64,000 nt of DNA from the NCBI RefSeq assembly GCF_009695635.1, contig NZ_VUNN01000003.1, forward strand, positions 1 through 64,000, read 5' to 3'. The notes under the pieces were generated by a model. It did no database searches, was not told the DNA's origin, and was given only the letters and a program-made list of their open reading frames with translations. Shown one piece after another: positions 26,192 through 34,812 of this stretch; position 1 is the stretch's first letter, and each line of letters begins with the position of its first letter. This DNA comes from Bullifex porci (GTDB taxonomy: Bacteria; Spirochaetota; Spirochaetia; Sphaerochaetales; Sphaerochaetaceae). The position numbers were made by a program, and so were the translations under genes.

Positions 26192-29100
26192 ACTTTTTCT
26201 ACCTTTACCTTTGCTTTTTCTTCTCCAACTTCAGCCTCAATACCATCGTTATCTGCGATGATAATCTCATCAGAAAGAGTTTCATTTGCAATATAAGCCT
26301 TAAAATTCTCAAATGCCTTATTAGCAACCTCAGATGAGAATACTGTAAGTCTGATGTGGTCAGAAACAGCTAAATTAATTTCCTTACGTCTTGTTTGAAC
26401 TGCTCTAACTAGATCTCTTGAAAGTCCTTCCTCTAAGAGCTCTTGAGTTATTTCAGTATCAAAACCAACTGTCAAAGCACCTTCGTTAACGACCTTAACG
26501 TTTTCCTTCTCGCTTCTCTGAACAAGGATATCATCCTTAGTGATATCAATCTCGCCAGCACTGAAAGCAACCTTCTCAGCCTTACCATCAAGGATTTCAG
26601 CAATCTTATTTGATGTGAAGCCCTGAATGATAGCTGCAACTTCCTTCATATTCTTTCCAAGCTTAGATCCAAGTACCTTGAAATTAGCTTTACAAGAGTA
26701 TGTTACAAGCTCACCCTCATCGCTTTGGAGTAATACCTTCTTAACGTTAAGCTCTTCACGAATGATATCACTATCTTTTTCTAGGATAGCTCTATCCTCA
26801 TCATCTCTATCAACAATGAAGTAAACAGAAAGAGGCTGTCTAACCTTGAGGTTAGAGTTTGCTCTTAAGGAACGTCCCATTGCAACAGCCTTCATTACAA
26901 GATTCATTTCCTTCTCGAGCTTACCATCTCTCTCGTTCTCGTTGTAAACAGGGAAAGAGCAAAGATGAATTGACTCTGGCATATCATCACTTCTTAAATT
27001 CTGATAAATCTCTTCGGTTACAAAAGGAATGACAGGACATGATACCTTTATAAATGTCATGAGTACCTTATAGAGTGTATCATATGCACTCTTCTTATCG
27101 CTATCACTCTCACTCTTCCAGAATCTTCTTCTTGATCTTCTGATGTACCAGTTATTTAAATCATCAACAAAGGCAACAATAGCTTGACATACAGCTTGAA
27201 CATCATATGCATCAAAGGCCTTAGTAACTGCATCAACAAGGTGGTTGCTCTCTGAGATAATCCACTTATCAAGAGGATTAGCAAGCTCATCATATGGTGT
27301 CTCTGATGGTGTATATCCATCGATGTTAGCATATGTAACAAAGAAGGAATAAGCATTCCAAAGAGGTAGTAATAAAGTCTTAATTACTTCCTTAACACCC
27401 TCTTCACTAAACTTTAAGTCATCAGCCTTAACAACTGTTGAATTTAAAAGCGCAAAGCGAAGAGCATCAGCACCATAGGATTTAACGATCTCCATTGGGT
27501 CTGTGTAGTTATGTAAGCTCTTACTCATCTTCTTACCATCAGCAGTTAATACAATACCTGAGCAGATACAGTTCTTAAATGCAGGCTTATCGAAGATACC
27601 AGCTGCGATAACAGTAAGTGAATAGAACCAGCCTCTAGTTTGGTCAAGACCTTCATTAATGAAGTCAGCAGGGAAATGAGCTTCGAATCTTTCCTTGTTC
27701 TCAAATGGATAGTGCATCTGAGCATATGGCATTGAGCCTGACTCAAACCAACAGTCGAGAACGTCAGGAATTCTTCTCATTGTTCCCTTTCCATCTGGGC
27801 TTGGCCATGTGATGTTATCAACAAAGTGCTTATGGAGGTCTGTTACCTTTACTCCACTCTTCTCTTCAAGCTCTGCACATGAACCAATTACTTCAATGTA
27901 ATCAGAACCATCACACTTCCAAACAGGAATTGGGTTACCCCAGAATCTATTACGGCTAATAGCCCATTCTCTAGCACCCTCAAGCCACTTACCAAAGCGT
28001 CCATGCTTGATATGGTCAGGAACCCAAGTAATCTGCTCATTAGCAGCAAGCATCTTTTCCTTAATCTTTGGTACATCAACAAACCAACAGCTCATTGCTC
28101 TATAAATTAAAGGAGCACCTGTTCTCCAGCAGAATGGATATGAGTGGAGGTAGTTTTCTCTCTTTACGAGCTTACCATGGTCCTTTAACCACTGAATAAT
28201 TGGTTTATCTGCATCCTTAACAAATACACCCTCCCAATCTGGAACCTCAGAAGTAAACTTACACTCTTCATCAATTGGACAGATTGTAGGAATTCCAGTA
28301 CCCTTAAGTACCTGGTAGTCCTCTTCACCAAAGCCAGGAGCTGTATGTACGATACCACAGCCATCCTCTGTTGTTACGTGGTCACCACAAACAACAACAA
28401 AGGCACCCTGCTTCTTGAGGTCTGCAAAGTAAGGGAATAGAGGTTCATATGTCATGCCCTTTAGCTCAGAGCCCTTAACCTCTTTAACGATTTTATAATC
28501 CTTTGCATCCTTGTAATACTTACCAATTAGGTTCTTTGCAAGGTAGTAATAGTCATGGCTCTCAACATCCTCAAGCTTAACATAGTCAATATCTGGACCT
28601 ACACAAAGCGCAAGGTTTGATGGAAGTGTCCATGGAGTTGTTGTCCATGCTAAGAAATATGAATTTTCTTCACCATCTACTGCGAAGCGGATAGTAACAG
28701 CTGGATCTGTTACATCCTTATAGCCGCCAAGGTTAACCTCCATATTTGAAAGAGGACAAGCCAAAGCAGGAGAATATGGAAGGATGTTAAAGCCTTCATA
28801 GATAAGTCCCTTGTCATATAGGGTCTTGAATACCCACCAAATGGACTCCATATAGTCCTTATCCATGGTTCTATATCCATTTTCAAAGTCAACCCAACGA
28901 CCCATTCTATTTACGGCATATTCCCACTCTTTAGTATATTTCAAAACAGATGAACGACACTTTTCATTGAAGCGGTCAACACCATATTCAACTATAGCAT
29001 TATGACCTGAAATTCCAAGCTCTTTCTGAATTAAGCTCTCAACTGGGAGTCCATGGCAGTCCCATCCAAAGCCTCTAACTACTCTCTTACCCTTCATAGT

Positions 29101-29316
29101 CTGGTAGCGAGGAATTGCATCTTTTATTGTACCTGGAACAAAGTGACCAAAGTGAGGAAGACCTGTAGCAAAAGGAGGTCCATCATAAAATACATATTCA
29201 TTGTCAGCCGGTCTACCCTCAACCGACTTCTTAAAGATATCATTTTGCTTCCAAAAGCTGAGAACACCCTCTTCCATTGAAGCAAAATCAACTTTATTGT
29301 TTACGCTCTTAAACAT
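26188..29316 (-). CDS. ileS: Isoleucyl-tRNA synthetase (long, eukaryote-like type)
   Basis: 1042 residues, class I synthetase with editing domain. The HIGH motif appears as GLPHFGHFVPG and KMSKS as GKKMSKSLHNY; GWDCHGLPVE and WTTTPWTLPSNLALC (editing domain) are clear. Length and the absence of the C-terminal zinc finger of the E. coli type fit the second IleRS class shared by eukaryotes, some archaea and spirochaetes, a class often insensitive to mupirocin. The start MFKSVNNKVDF at 29316 is preferred over an in-frame ATG 27 bases upstream. It heads the minus-strand run ending in trpS. Confidence 0.95.
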   Translation of the reverse strand: MFKSVNNKVDFASMEEGVLSFWKQNDIFKKSVEGRPADNEYVFYDGPPFATGLPHFGHFVPGTIKDAIPRYQTMKGKRVVRGFGWDCHGLPVESLIQKELGISGHNAIVEYGVDRFNEKCRSSVLKYTKEWEYAVNRMGRWVDFENGYRTMDKDYMESIWWVFKTLYDKGLIYEGFNILPYSPALACPLSNMEVNLGGYKDVTDPAVTIRFAVDGEENSYFLAWTTTPWTLPSNLALCVGPDIDYVKLEDVESHDYYYLAKNLIGKYYKDAKDYKIVKEVKGSELKGMTYEPLFPYFADLKKQGAFVVVCGDHVTTEDGCGIVHTAPGFGEEDYQVLKGTGIPTICPIDEECKFTSEVPDWEGVFVKDADKPIIQWLKDHGKLVKRENYLHSYPFCWRTGAPLIYRAMSCWFVDVPKIKEKMLAANEQITWVPDHIKHGRFGKWLEGAREWAISRNRFWGNPIPVWKCDGSDYIEVIGSCAELEEKSGVKVTDLHKHFVDNITWPSPDGKGTMRRIPDVLDCWFESGSMPYAQMHYPFENKERFEAHFPADFINEGLDQTRGWFYSLTVIAAGIFDKPAFKNCICSGIVLTADGKKMSKSLHNYTDPMEIVKSYGADALRFALLNSTVVKADDLKFSEEGVKEVIKTLLLPLWNAYSFFVTYANIDGYTPSETPYDELANPLDKWIISESNHLVDAVTKAFDAYDVQAVCQAIVAFVDDLNNWYIRRSRRRFWKSESDSDKKSAYDTLYKVLMTFIKVSCPVIPFVTEEIYQNLRSDDMPESIHLCSFPVYNENERDGKLEKEMNLVMKAVAMGRSLRANSNLKVRQPLSVYFIVDRDDEDRAILEKDSDIIREELNVKKVLLQSDEGELVTYSCKANFKVLGSKLGKNMKEVAAIIQGFTSNKIAEILDGKAEKVAFSAGEIDITKDDILVQRSEKENVKVVNEGALTVGFDTEITQELLEEGLSRDLVRAVQTRRKEINLAVSDHIRLTVFSSEVANKAFENFKAYIANETLSDEIIIADNDGIEAEVGEEKAKVKVEKV

Positions 29317-29366
29317 TATGAAATCTCCTAAAAGATATTGCAATTATGTTATTATATACTCATATT

Positions 29367-29396
29367 TTGTTCAATATGACATAGAGAAACTATAAT
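29367..29396 (+). promoter_or_regulatory. Probable promoter of the CCA-adding enzyme gene
   Basis: TTGTTC (29367-29372), 18-base spacer and a consensus TATAAT (29391-29396) in the divergent region between ileS and the next gene. Confidence 0.4.
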
Positions 29397-29440
29397 CGTG
29401 TGTTTGCATATTTATGAGTTTTTTCATACACTTATTTTTG

Positions 29441-30796
29441 ATGACAAAATACCCTTTTAATAGCGACATGTTAGCACTCGGAAAGAAGTTTAATGAAGCA
29501 GGCTTCTCACTATATCTTGTAGGAGGAGCAGTTCGTGATTTTCTCCTTAAAAAGGAAAATGATGATGCTGATTTCACAACAGATGCAACACCAGATGAAG
29601 TAATAAAGCTTTTTCCAAAAGCAACAATTCCAACTGGGATCAAGCATGGAACTGTTACAGTTATCTTTAATAAGCAATCATATGAAATAACAACTTTTAG
29701 AACAGAGGGTAAGTATTCAGATAGCCGTCATCCAGATAATATATCCTTTGTACGCTCTCTTGAGGAAGATTTATCTAGAAGAGACTTTACTGTAAATGCA
29801 TTTGCTGCTTCTACAAAGGATGGAGCTATTATAGATTTGCACAATGGCCTTGAGGATTTAAAAAATAAAGTTATAAGGGCTATAGGATGTGCTAAGCAAC
29901 GTTTTGATGAAGATGCATTAAGAATGCTAAGAGCAATACGTTTTGCATCAAAGCTTGGGTTTAAAATTGAAGATACTACCTTCGATGCTATAAAAAAGGA
30001 CTCATCAAGAATAACTATTATTTCAAAGGAAAGAATCAGAGAAGAAATATTTAAAATAATTGATAGCCCTAACCCTTCTTATGGCTTTAAGCTCTTAAGA
30101 GAATCAGGGTTGCTAAAGTATATTATTCCATGCTTAGACCAAGCATATGGCTTTGAGCAATTAGGAAATCATAAGGAAGATGTTTTTTTTCATACCCTTT
30201 CTGCGCTTGAGGCTGCTAAAAGCTTAGGTTATCCATTTATAGTTAAGCTAGCTATATTATTTCATGATCTTGGAAAAATAGAGGCTCGTAGAGGTAGCGC
30301 TCAAGAAGGCTACACCTTCTATGGTCATGAATTAATCTCTGCAAATATTGCAAGAAAAAATCTAACAGAGCTTAAGTGCTCAAATGAAGAAATTGAGAGA
30401 ACAACCAATTTAGTAAAAAATCATATGTTCTCATATACTCCAAATTGGACAGATAGTGCTGTTAGAAGATTTATATTACGTGTAGGGATAAATGATATTC
30501 CATATCTCTTTGACTTGAGAAAAGCAGATGCTCTATCAATGGATGAAAAAGCAGATTTTACACTCTTAAATGAATTTGAAAATAGAATTCAAAAAGAACT
30601 AGAAACTCAAAATGCGCTTACTCTAAAAGACTTAAAGCTTAATGGAAACGACATTAAAAGCTTATTTAATGTTCAAGGTAAAACTATCGGAAATGTTCTC
30701 TCATACTTACTCGAAGAGGTTATTGAGGATCCTTCGCTAAATGATAGGGATAAGCTCATTAATCTTACTAAATTATTTCTATCAAAATTGTCTTAA
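29441..30796 (+). CDS. CCA tRNA nucleotidyltransferase / poly(A) polymerase family, with HD domain
   Basis: 451 residues from ATG 29441. The head domain of class II nucleotidyltransferases is clear: FSLYLVGGAVRDFLL, then DADFTTDATPDEV carrying the catalytic acidic residues, RRDFTVNAFA, and the RNA-binding block RFDEDALRMLRAIRFASKLG. An HD phosphohydrolase domain follows (LAILFHDLGKIE). The likely role is adding or repairing the 3' CCA of tRNAs; poly(A) polymerase activity cannot be excluded. An in-frame ATG at 29414 is possible; neither start has a Shine-Dalgarno sequence. Confidence 0.9.
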   Translation: MTKYPFNSDMLALGKKFNEAGFSLYLVGGAVRDFLLKKENDDADFTTDATPDEVIKLFPKATIPTGIKHGTVTVIFNKQSYEITTFRTEGKYSDSRHPDNISFVRSLEEDLSRRDFTVNAFAASTKDGAIIDLHNGLEDLKNKVIRAIGCAKQRFDEDALRMLRAIRFASKLGFKIEDTTFDAIKKDSSRITIISKERIREEIFKIIDSPNPSYGFKLLRESGLLKYIIPCLDQAYGFEQLGNHKEDVFFHTLSALEAAKSLGYPFIVKLAILFHDLGKIEARRGSAQEGYTFYGHELISANIARKNLTELKCSNEEIERTTNLVKNHMFSYTPNWTDSAVRRFILRVGINDIPYLFDLRKADALSMDEKADFTLLNEFENRIQKELETQNALTLKDLKLNGNDIKSLFNVQGKTIGNVLSYLLEEVIEDPSLNDRDKLINLTKLFLSKLS

Positions 30797-30857
30797 ACCT
30801 CAAATTTGTGAAAAATTAAAAATTTTTTTGTATTACTAGTAGGAGGTAATAAAAAAA

Positions 30858-30886
30858 GAGAAAGTAAATTCTCGTTATACTTTCTC
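30858..30886. other. Hairpin upstream of the PD-(D/E)XK gene
   Basis: Perfect 9-bp inverted repeat GAGAAAGTA (30858-30866) and TACTTTCTC (30878-30886). An A-run on its left would make it a terminator only for minus-strand transcripts. It may be a degenerate element end or an mRNA 5' structure. Confidence 0.4.
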
Positions 30887-30920
30887 GCCAAATACTACAT
30901 TTTCAAAAAGGATTATAATT

Positions 30921-31742
30921 TTGATCATAAGAACAAAATATACAAAAGAAGAAAGGGAAATTGTGCAGGAATTAAGGCCAATTGATGACACCTTATTTCG
31001 AACAATGGCTAAGGGTAATATTATTCTTGTAGAGCATATCGTCAGATTATCTTTAAATAGAGATGATATAAAAATCTTAAGTGTAAATACTCAAGATGAT
31101 ATTCACCTCTTTAAAGATAGTCACTCTGTCATACTAGACTGCCTTGCAGTTGATAGTGAGGGTAATTTATATAACATAGAGGTACAAGCAACTAACACGG
31201 GTAATTTGAGAAAGCGAGCAAGGTATATATCATCGGCAATAGATGTTAAATATACTTTGGAAGCTGGAGAAAAGGACTATAATAAAATAAAGGACCAAAT
31301 TGTTATATTCTTGATGGAGGATGATATCTTTGATAAAGGTAAGCAGTTATATGAATTTAAGAGGTATGATGACCAATCGAAGTTGTCACTTGATGATGGC
31401 AGTCGTATAATTTATATAAATGCAAAGAATAAAGGCAGAGAAGAATTAGACAATTTAATGCAAAGCCTTATATCAAGTGATTATAAGACAATGAAAGACG
31501 ATGTAATTAGGGAGTGTACTATGTATTATAAGACAAGTGAAATTGGTGAAGACGAAGTTTGTGAAGCTATGCGTGAGTATGTTGCAAGGAATGTTGAAAA
31601 ATCCTTTAAATCAGGCAGGGCTGAAGCTTTATTAGACTTAGTTAAAAAAGGCAATATTACCTTAGACTGTGCAATTGAGAACTCAAAATTACCTAAAGAA
31701 GAGTTCTTATCTATCGCTAAATCATTAGGGTATAATATTTAA
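30921..31742 (+). CDS. Rpn/PD-(D/E)XK nuclease family putative transposase-like protein
   Basis: 273 residues. The N-terminal half matches the PD-(D/E)XK nuclease family transposase group: LRPIDDTLFRTMA, then VILDCLAVDSEGNLYNIEVQ, in which Asp and the Glu-x-Gln form the nuclease core, followed by KRARYISSAIDVKYT. A conserved tail (SLGYNI) ends it. Family members include recombination-promoting Rpn proteins and occur in many copies in spirochaete and Bacteroidetes genomes. The start is TTG, supported by AAGGA nine bases upstream. It stands alone between two terminators. Confidence 0.8.
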   Translation: MIIRTKYTKEEREIVQELRPIDDTLFRTMAKGNIILVEHIVRLSLNRDDIKILSVNTQDDIHLFKDSHSVILDCLAVDSEGNLYNIEVQATNTGNLRKRARYISSAIDVKYTLEAGEKDYNKIKDQIVIFLMEDDIFDKGKQLYEFKRYDDQSKLSLDDGSRIIYINAKNKGREELDNLMQSLISSDYKTMKDDVIRECTMYYKTSEIGEDEVCEAMREYVARNVEKSFKSGRAEALLDLVKKGNITLDCAIENSKLPKEEFLSIAKSLGYNI

Positions 31743-31750
31743 GAACAAAA

Positions 31751-31782
31751 AAGAGCAGTAGTTATAAGCTATTGCTCTTTAA
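31751..31782. terminator. Terminator between the PD-(D/E)XK gene and rnc
   Basis: 11-bp stem AAGAGCAGTAG (31751-31761) and CTATTGCTCTT (31769-31779), one G-U pair, T on the right and A-run on the left, so it can serve both convergent transcripts; the right arm reaches the rnc stop codon. Confidence 0.75.
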
Positions 31783-32519
31783 TCACAAAGTCCAAGCTGC
31801 TTAAGAGCTAAATGAGCAGCATTTTGTTCTGCCATTTTCTTATTACTTCCTTCTGCCATACCATAGCACTTTTGTCCCAAGAAAACCTTAACAAAGAATT
31901 TCTGTTCATGATTAGGACCTTCAACATGGTCCAAGAAATACTCTGGTACTTTATTTTTTTTCTTTTGAAAGTAAATTTGTAATATGCTCTTATAATCTTT
32001 ATTATTATTTCTACCTTCTAAAACCTTCTCTACCTGCCCAACAATAAAGGAAAGAATAAAGCTCTTTGCACATTCAAAGCCCTTATCAAGGTAAATAGCA
32101 GCAATTATTGCTTCCATACAATCGGCAAGGATTGCTTTCTTTTTTCTACCTTGATGCATCTCCTCACCCTTACTAAGTAGTAGATAATCAGAAACACCAA
32201 GCTTTAAAGCAACCTCATTTAAGCTATCCTCAGAAACAACAGATGCTTTAATGCGAGAAAAATCACCTTCCTTAAGAACTGGAAGATTTTCGAAAAGATA
32301 CTCAGCAGTTACCATACCAAGTATACTATCACCAAGAAATTCTAGACGCTCATTATTATCAACATCACCTATTACCTCATTTGCATATGAGGTATGGGTA
32401 AAGGCAAGATTGAGCAACCTTATCTCAGTAAAATGGATACCAATTGTATCTTGAAAAACTGAAAGCTCCTCAATACGCTTTTGATTAAGCTGAGGAGCCT
32501 TTAGGTAGTACTTTTCCAC
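31779..32519 (-). CDS. rnc: Ribonuclease III
   Basis: 246 residues. The signature NERLEFLGDSILG (56-68) and a second acidic site in ADCMEAIIAAIYLD form the two-metal catalytic centre; a double-stranded RNA-binding domain occupies about residues 170-240 (KNKVPEYFL ... NKKMAEQNAAHLALK). It cuts double-stranded rRNA precursors and structured mRNAs. The start codon is GTG at 32519, two bases after the acpP stop. Gene order rpmF-acpP-rnc is a conserved bacterial arrangement. Confidence 0.95.
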   Translation of the reverse strand: MEKYYLKAPQLNQKRIEELSVFQDTIGIHFTEIRLLNLAFTHTSYANEVIGDVDNNERLEFLGDSILGMVTAEYLFENLPVLKEGDFSRIKASVVSEDSLNEVALKLGVSDYLLLSKGEEMHQGRKKKAILADCMEAIIAAIYLDKGFECAKSFILSFIVGQVEKVLEGRNNNKDYKSILQIYFQKKKNKVPEYFLDHVEGPNHEQKFFVKVFLGQKCYGMAEGSNKKMAEQNAAHLALKQLGLCD

Positions 32520-32521
32520 AA

Positions 32522-32764
32522 TCAGCCGAGCTGTTCGCTTAAGAATTTGACAGCATCGCCTACTGTCTCGAACTCAGTAGCCATATCATCAGGAATGGTA
32601 ACGCCTAACTCCTCTTCAATAGCATATACAAGCTCATATGTATCAAGGCTGTCAGCGCCAAGATCCTTTCTGAAAGATGCAGAAGGAACAACCTTTGCAG
32701 GATCGACAGAAAGCTTCTCAGCAACGAGATCTCTTACTTTTGCAAGAACTTGATCTTGTGTCAT
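32522..32764 (-). CDS. acpP: Acyl carrier protein
   Basis: 80 residues, acidic. FRKDLGADSLDTYELVYAIE contains Ser39 in the DSL motif, the site of 4'-phosphopantetheine attachment. It carries growing chains in fatty-acid synthesis. It lies between rpmF and rnc in one operon, 11 bases after rpmF, and follows a good Shine-Dalgarno sequence. Confidence 0.97.
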   Translation of the reverse strand: MTQDQVLAKVRDLVAEKLSVDPAKVVPSASFRKDLGADSLDTYELVYAIEEELGVTIPDDMATEFETVGDAVKFLSEQLG

Positions 32765-32775
32765 TTTAATTCTCC

Positions 32776-32961
32776 TTATTCAGCATCCTTCTCGATGACC
32801 TGCTTACCATTGTAGTAACCACACTTTGGGCATACCTGGTGTGATGGAACAAGGTTTCCACATGTCTGGCAAGGGGAAAGAGTTGGAGCTGCGAGCTTCA
32901 TGTTAGCAGCCTTGCGTGATGCTGCCTTAGATTTTGATGTTTTATACTTTGGAGTTGCCAT
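32776..32961 (-). CDS. rpmF: 50S ribosomal protein L32
   Basis: 61 residues. It begins ATPKYKTSKSKAASRKAAN after Met and has the zinc-ribbon pair CQTCG and CPKCG that many bacterial L32 proteins carry. It heads the rpmF-acpP-rnc operon behind a near-consensus promoter at 33008-33036. Confidence 0.95.
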   Translation of the reverse strand: MATPKYKTSKSKAASRKAANMKLAAPTLSPCQTCGNLVPSHQVCPKCGYYNGKQVIEKDAE

Positions 32962-33007
32962 TTATTTTAACCTCTCTAGTTTATTTCCGTGATAAGACAC
33001 TTTTACG

Positions 33008-33036
33008 ATATTACCAATATCAATAATATTCGTCAA
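33008..33036 (-). promoter_or_regulatory. Promoter of the rpmF-acpP-rnc operon
   Basis: On the minus strand TTGACG (33036-33031), a 17-base spacer, and TAATAT (33013-33008), about 40 bases before the rpmF Shine-Dalgarno sequence. Confidence 0.7.
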
Positions 33037-33062
33037 TACCGAGCCAATTTCTTATTGTAGAA

Positions 33063-33099
33063 AATAATCTGCTAACAATACTATTATTAACAGATTATT
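33063..33099 (-). terminator. Terminator after ilvB
   Basis: Perfect 9-bp stem AATAATCTG (33063-33071) and CAGATTATT (33091-33099), 27 bases beyond the ilvB stop; a short T-rich stretch follows on the minus strand. It separates the branched-chain operon from the rpmF promoter. Confidence 0.6.
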
Positions 33100-33125
33100 C
33101 TTCTGTGTCAAGAAAAACTAATTGC

Positions 33126-34811
33126 TCAGTTCCCTTCGTTATCGATAAAGCCCATCATATCATTAATTGATGCCCCTGGAGCAACCATTGGAAGAACCTT
33201 ATCATCGATAGGAATCTCACAATCAACAACTACACCCTCATTAAGTTCGAATGCAGATTTCAAGATTGCTTCAGCATCATCATCGGCCTTTAATCTCATA
33301 CCCTTAACGCCATAAGCATTAGCAAGCATAACCCAATCAAGTGGAGTATCAAGAGTAGTCTCACTATAGTGCTTTTGGAAGAATAGGTTTTGCCACTGTC
33401 TAACCATACCTAAGCAATGGTTATTAAAGACTAGGATAACTACTGGGAGCTTATATCTTGCAATAGTGGCTAGCTCATTGCAGTTCATTCTAAAGGAACC
33501 ATCACCTGCAACATTTACTACCCTTGCTTCAGGATTAGCAATTTGAGCACCAATTGCAGCACCTGTACCAAAGCCCATGGTACCTAAGCCACCAGAAGTA
33601 AGGAAATGTCTTGGCTTGTTGTGCTTTAAGTATTGAGCTGCCCACATTTGGTGCTGACCAACCTCGGTAGCAACAAATGCATCCTTCTCAGTAGAAAGAA
33701 CATCATCAAGAGCCTTTAAAATCTCTCTAGGTCTTTTAGACTCTAAGGTTACCTTCATAGGGAAGCGTCTCTTTGCATCCTGAACTCTATCCATCCAATC
33801 CTTATGCTCTCTCTTTTCAAGGCGAGAGTTAAGAATTGTTAATATCTCCTTTATATCACCAACAACATGACTATCAGAGATAATGTTTTTGTCAAACTCT
33901 GCTGGATCAATATCGAGCTGAAGGATACGCGCTTGAGTTGCAAAGGTAGAGCCCTTACTAATAACTCTATCAGAGAAACGAGCACCAATGACTATTAATA
34001 GGTCACAGGAGTTGACCATTAAATTACTAACCTTAGTTCCATGCATTCCAACCATACCAGTAAAACGTGGATTAAAGCTTGGAACAGCTCCTAATGCCAT
34101 TAGAGAAGAACATACTGGAGCATCAATTCTATCGATAAATTCAACTAATTCAGCTGAAGCATCAGATCTAATAACGCCACCACCAATGTAGCACATAGGT
34201 CTCTCTGATAATGAAATTAAATTAATAGCCTTTTCAATATCATCATCTCTTAATCTAGAGGTGCTTCTCTTTACTGGCTCGATCTCAACTCTTTCATACT
34301 CAATTAAATCCTGCTGAATATTCTTTGGGATATCAACTAAGACAGGACCTGGTCTACCCTCTTTAGCAATTTTGAAAGCCTCTCTCAAAGTTGCTGCAAG
34401 CTCATTTTTATCCTTTACTATGTAGTTATGCTTAGTAATAGGCATAGTAACACCTGTAATATCAACCTCCTGGAAGCTATCGCGACCAAGAAGAGTTACA
34501 GGAACATTACCTGTAATAGCAACTACTGGAGATGAGTCCATATATGCTGTAGCTAATCCTGTAACAAGATTAGTAGCACCAGGACCAGAGGTTGCAATAC
34601 ATACACCAACCTTTCCAGAGGATCTAGCATATCCATCAGCAGCGTGGCTAGCACCCTGCTCATGGGCTGTAAGGATATGTTTAATTCTATCCCTATTCAT
34701 ATACAATGCATCATAGAGAGGGATTACCTGACCACCTGGATAACCAAATACACGGTCAACTCCCTGTTCAATAAGACATTCTATTATTAATTGTGCACCT
34801 GTTATTTGCAA
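33126..34811 (-). CDS. ilvB: Acetolactate synthase large (catalytic) subunit
   Basis: 561 residues, ThDP enzyme making acetolactate/acetohydroxybutyrate for Val, Leu and Ile. FGYPGGQVIPLYDAL and AHEQGASHAADGYARSSG (catalytic Glu), and the ThDP-binding segment from GDGSFRMNCNELA to LVFNN, are clear. The start is TTG at 34811, one base after the ilvD stop, with AAGGAG lying inside the last ilvD codons. The in-frame ATG further upstream (34865) lies deep in ilvD and is rejected. Its regulatory subunit gene ilvN is at the opposite end of the same operon. Confidence 0.94.
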   Translation of the reverse strand: MQITGAQLIIECLIEQGVDRVFGYPGGQVIPLYDALYMNRDRIKHILTAHEQGASHAADGYARSSGKVGVCIATSGPGATNLVTGLATAYMDSSPVVAITGNVPVTLLGRDSFQEVDITGVTMPITKHNYIVKDKNELAATLREAFKIAKEGRPGPVLVDIPKNIQQDLIEYERVEIEPVKRSTSRLRDDDIEKAINLISLSERPMCYIGGGVIRSDASAELVEFIDRIDAPVCSSLMALGAVPSFNPRFTGMVGMHGTKVSNLMVNSCDLLIVIGARFSDRVISKGSTFATQARILQLDIDPAEFDKNIISDSHVVGDIKEILTILNSRLEKREHKDWMDRVQDAKRRFPMKVTLESKRPREILKALDDVLSTEKDAFVATEVGQHQMWAAQYLKHNKPRHFLTSGGLGTMGFGTGAAIGAQIANPEARVVNVAGDGSFRMNCNELATIARYKLPVVILVFNNHCLGMVRQWQNLFFQKHYSETTLDTPLDWVMLANAYGVKGMRLKADDDAEAILKSAFELNEGVVVDCEIPIDDKVLPMVAPGASINDMMGFIDNEGN

Positions 34812-34812
34812 T

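Noticed and set aside
29317-29440. T-box leader for ileS or a leader for trpS
   Set aside because: The space upstream of ileS is under 130 bases, shared with a divergent gene, and shows no T-box sequence or specifier structure; trpS is internal to an operon.
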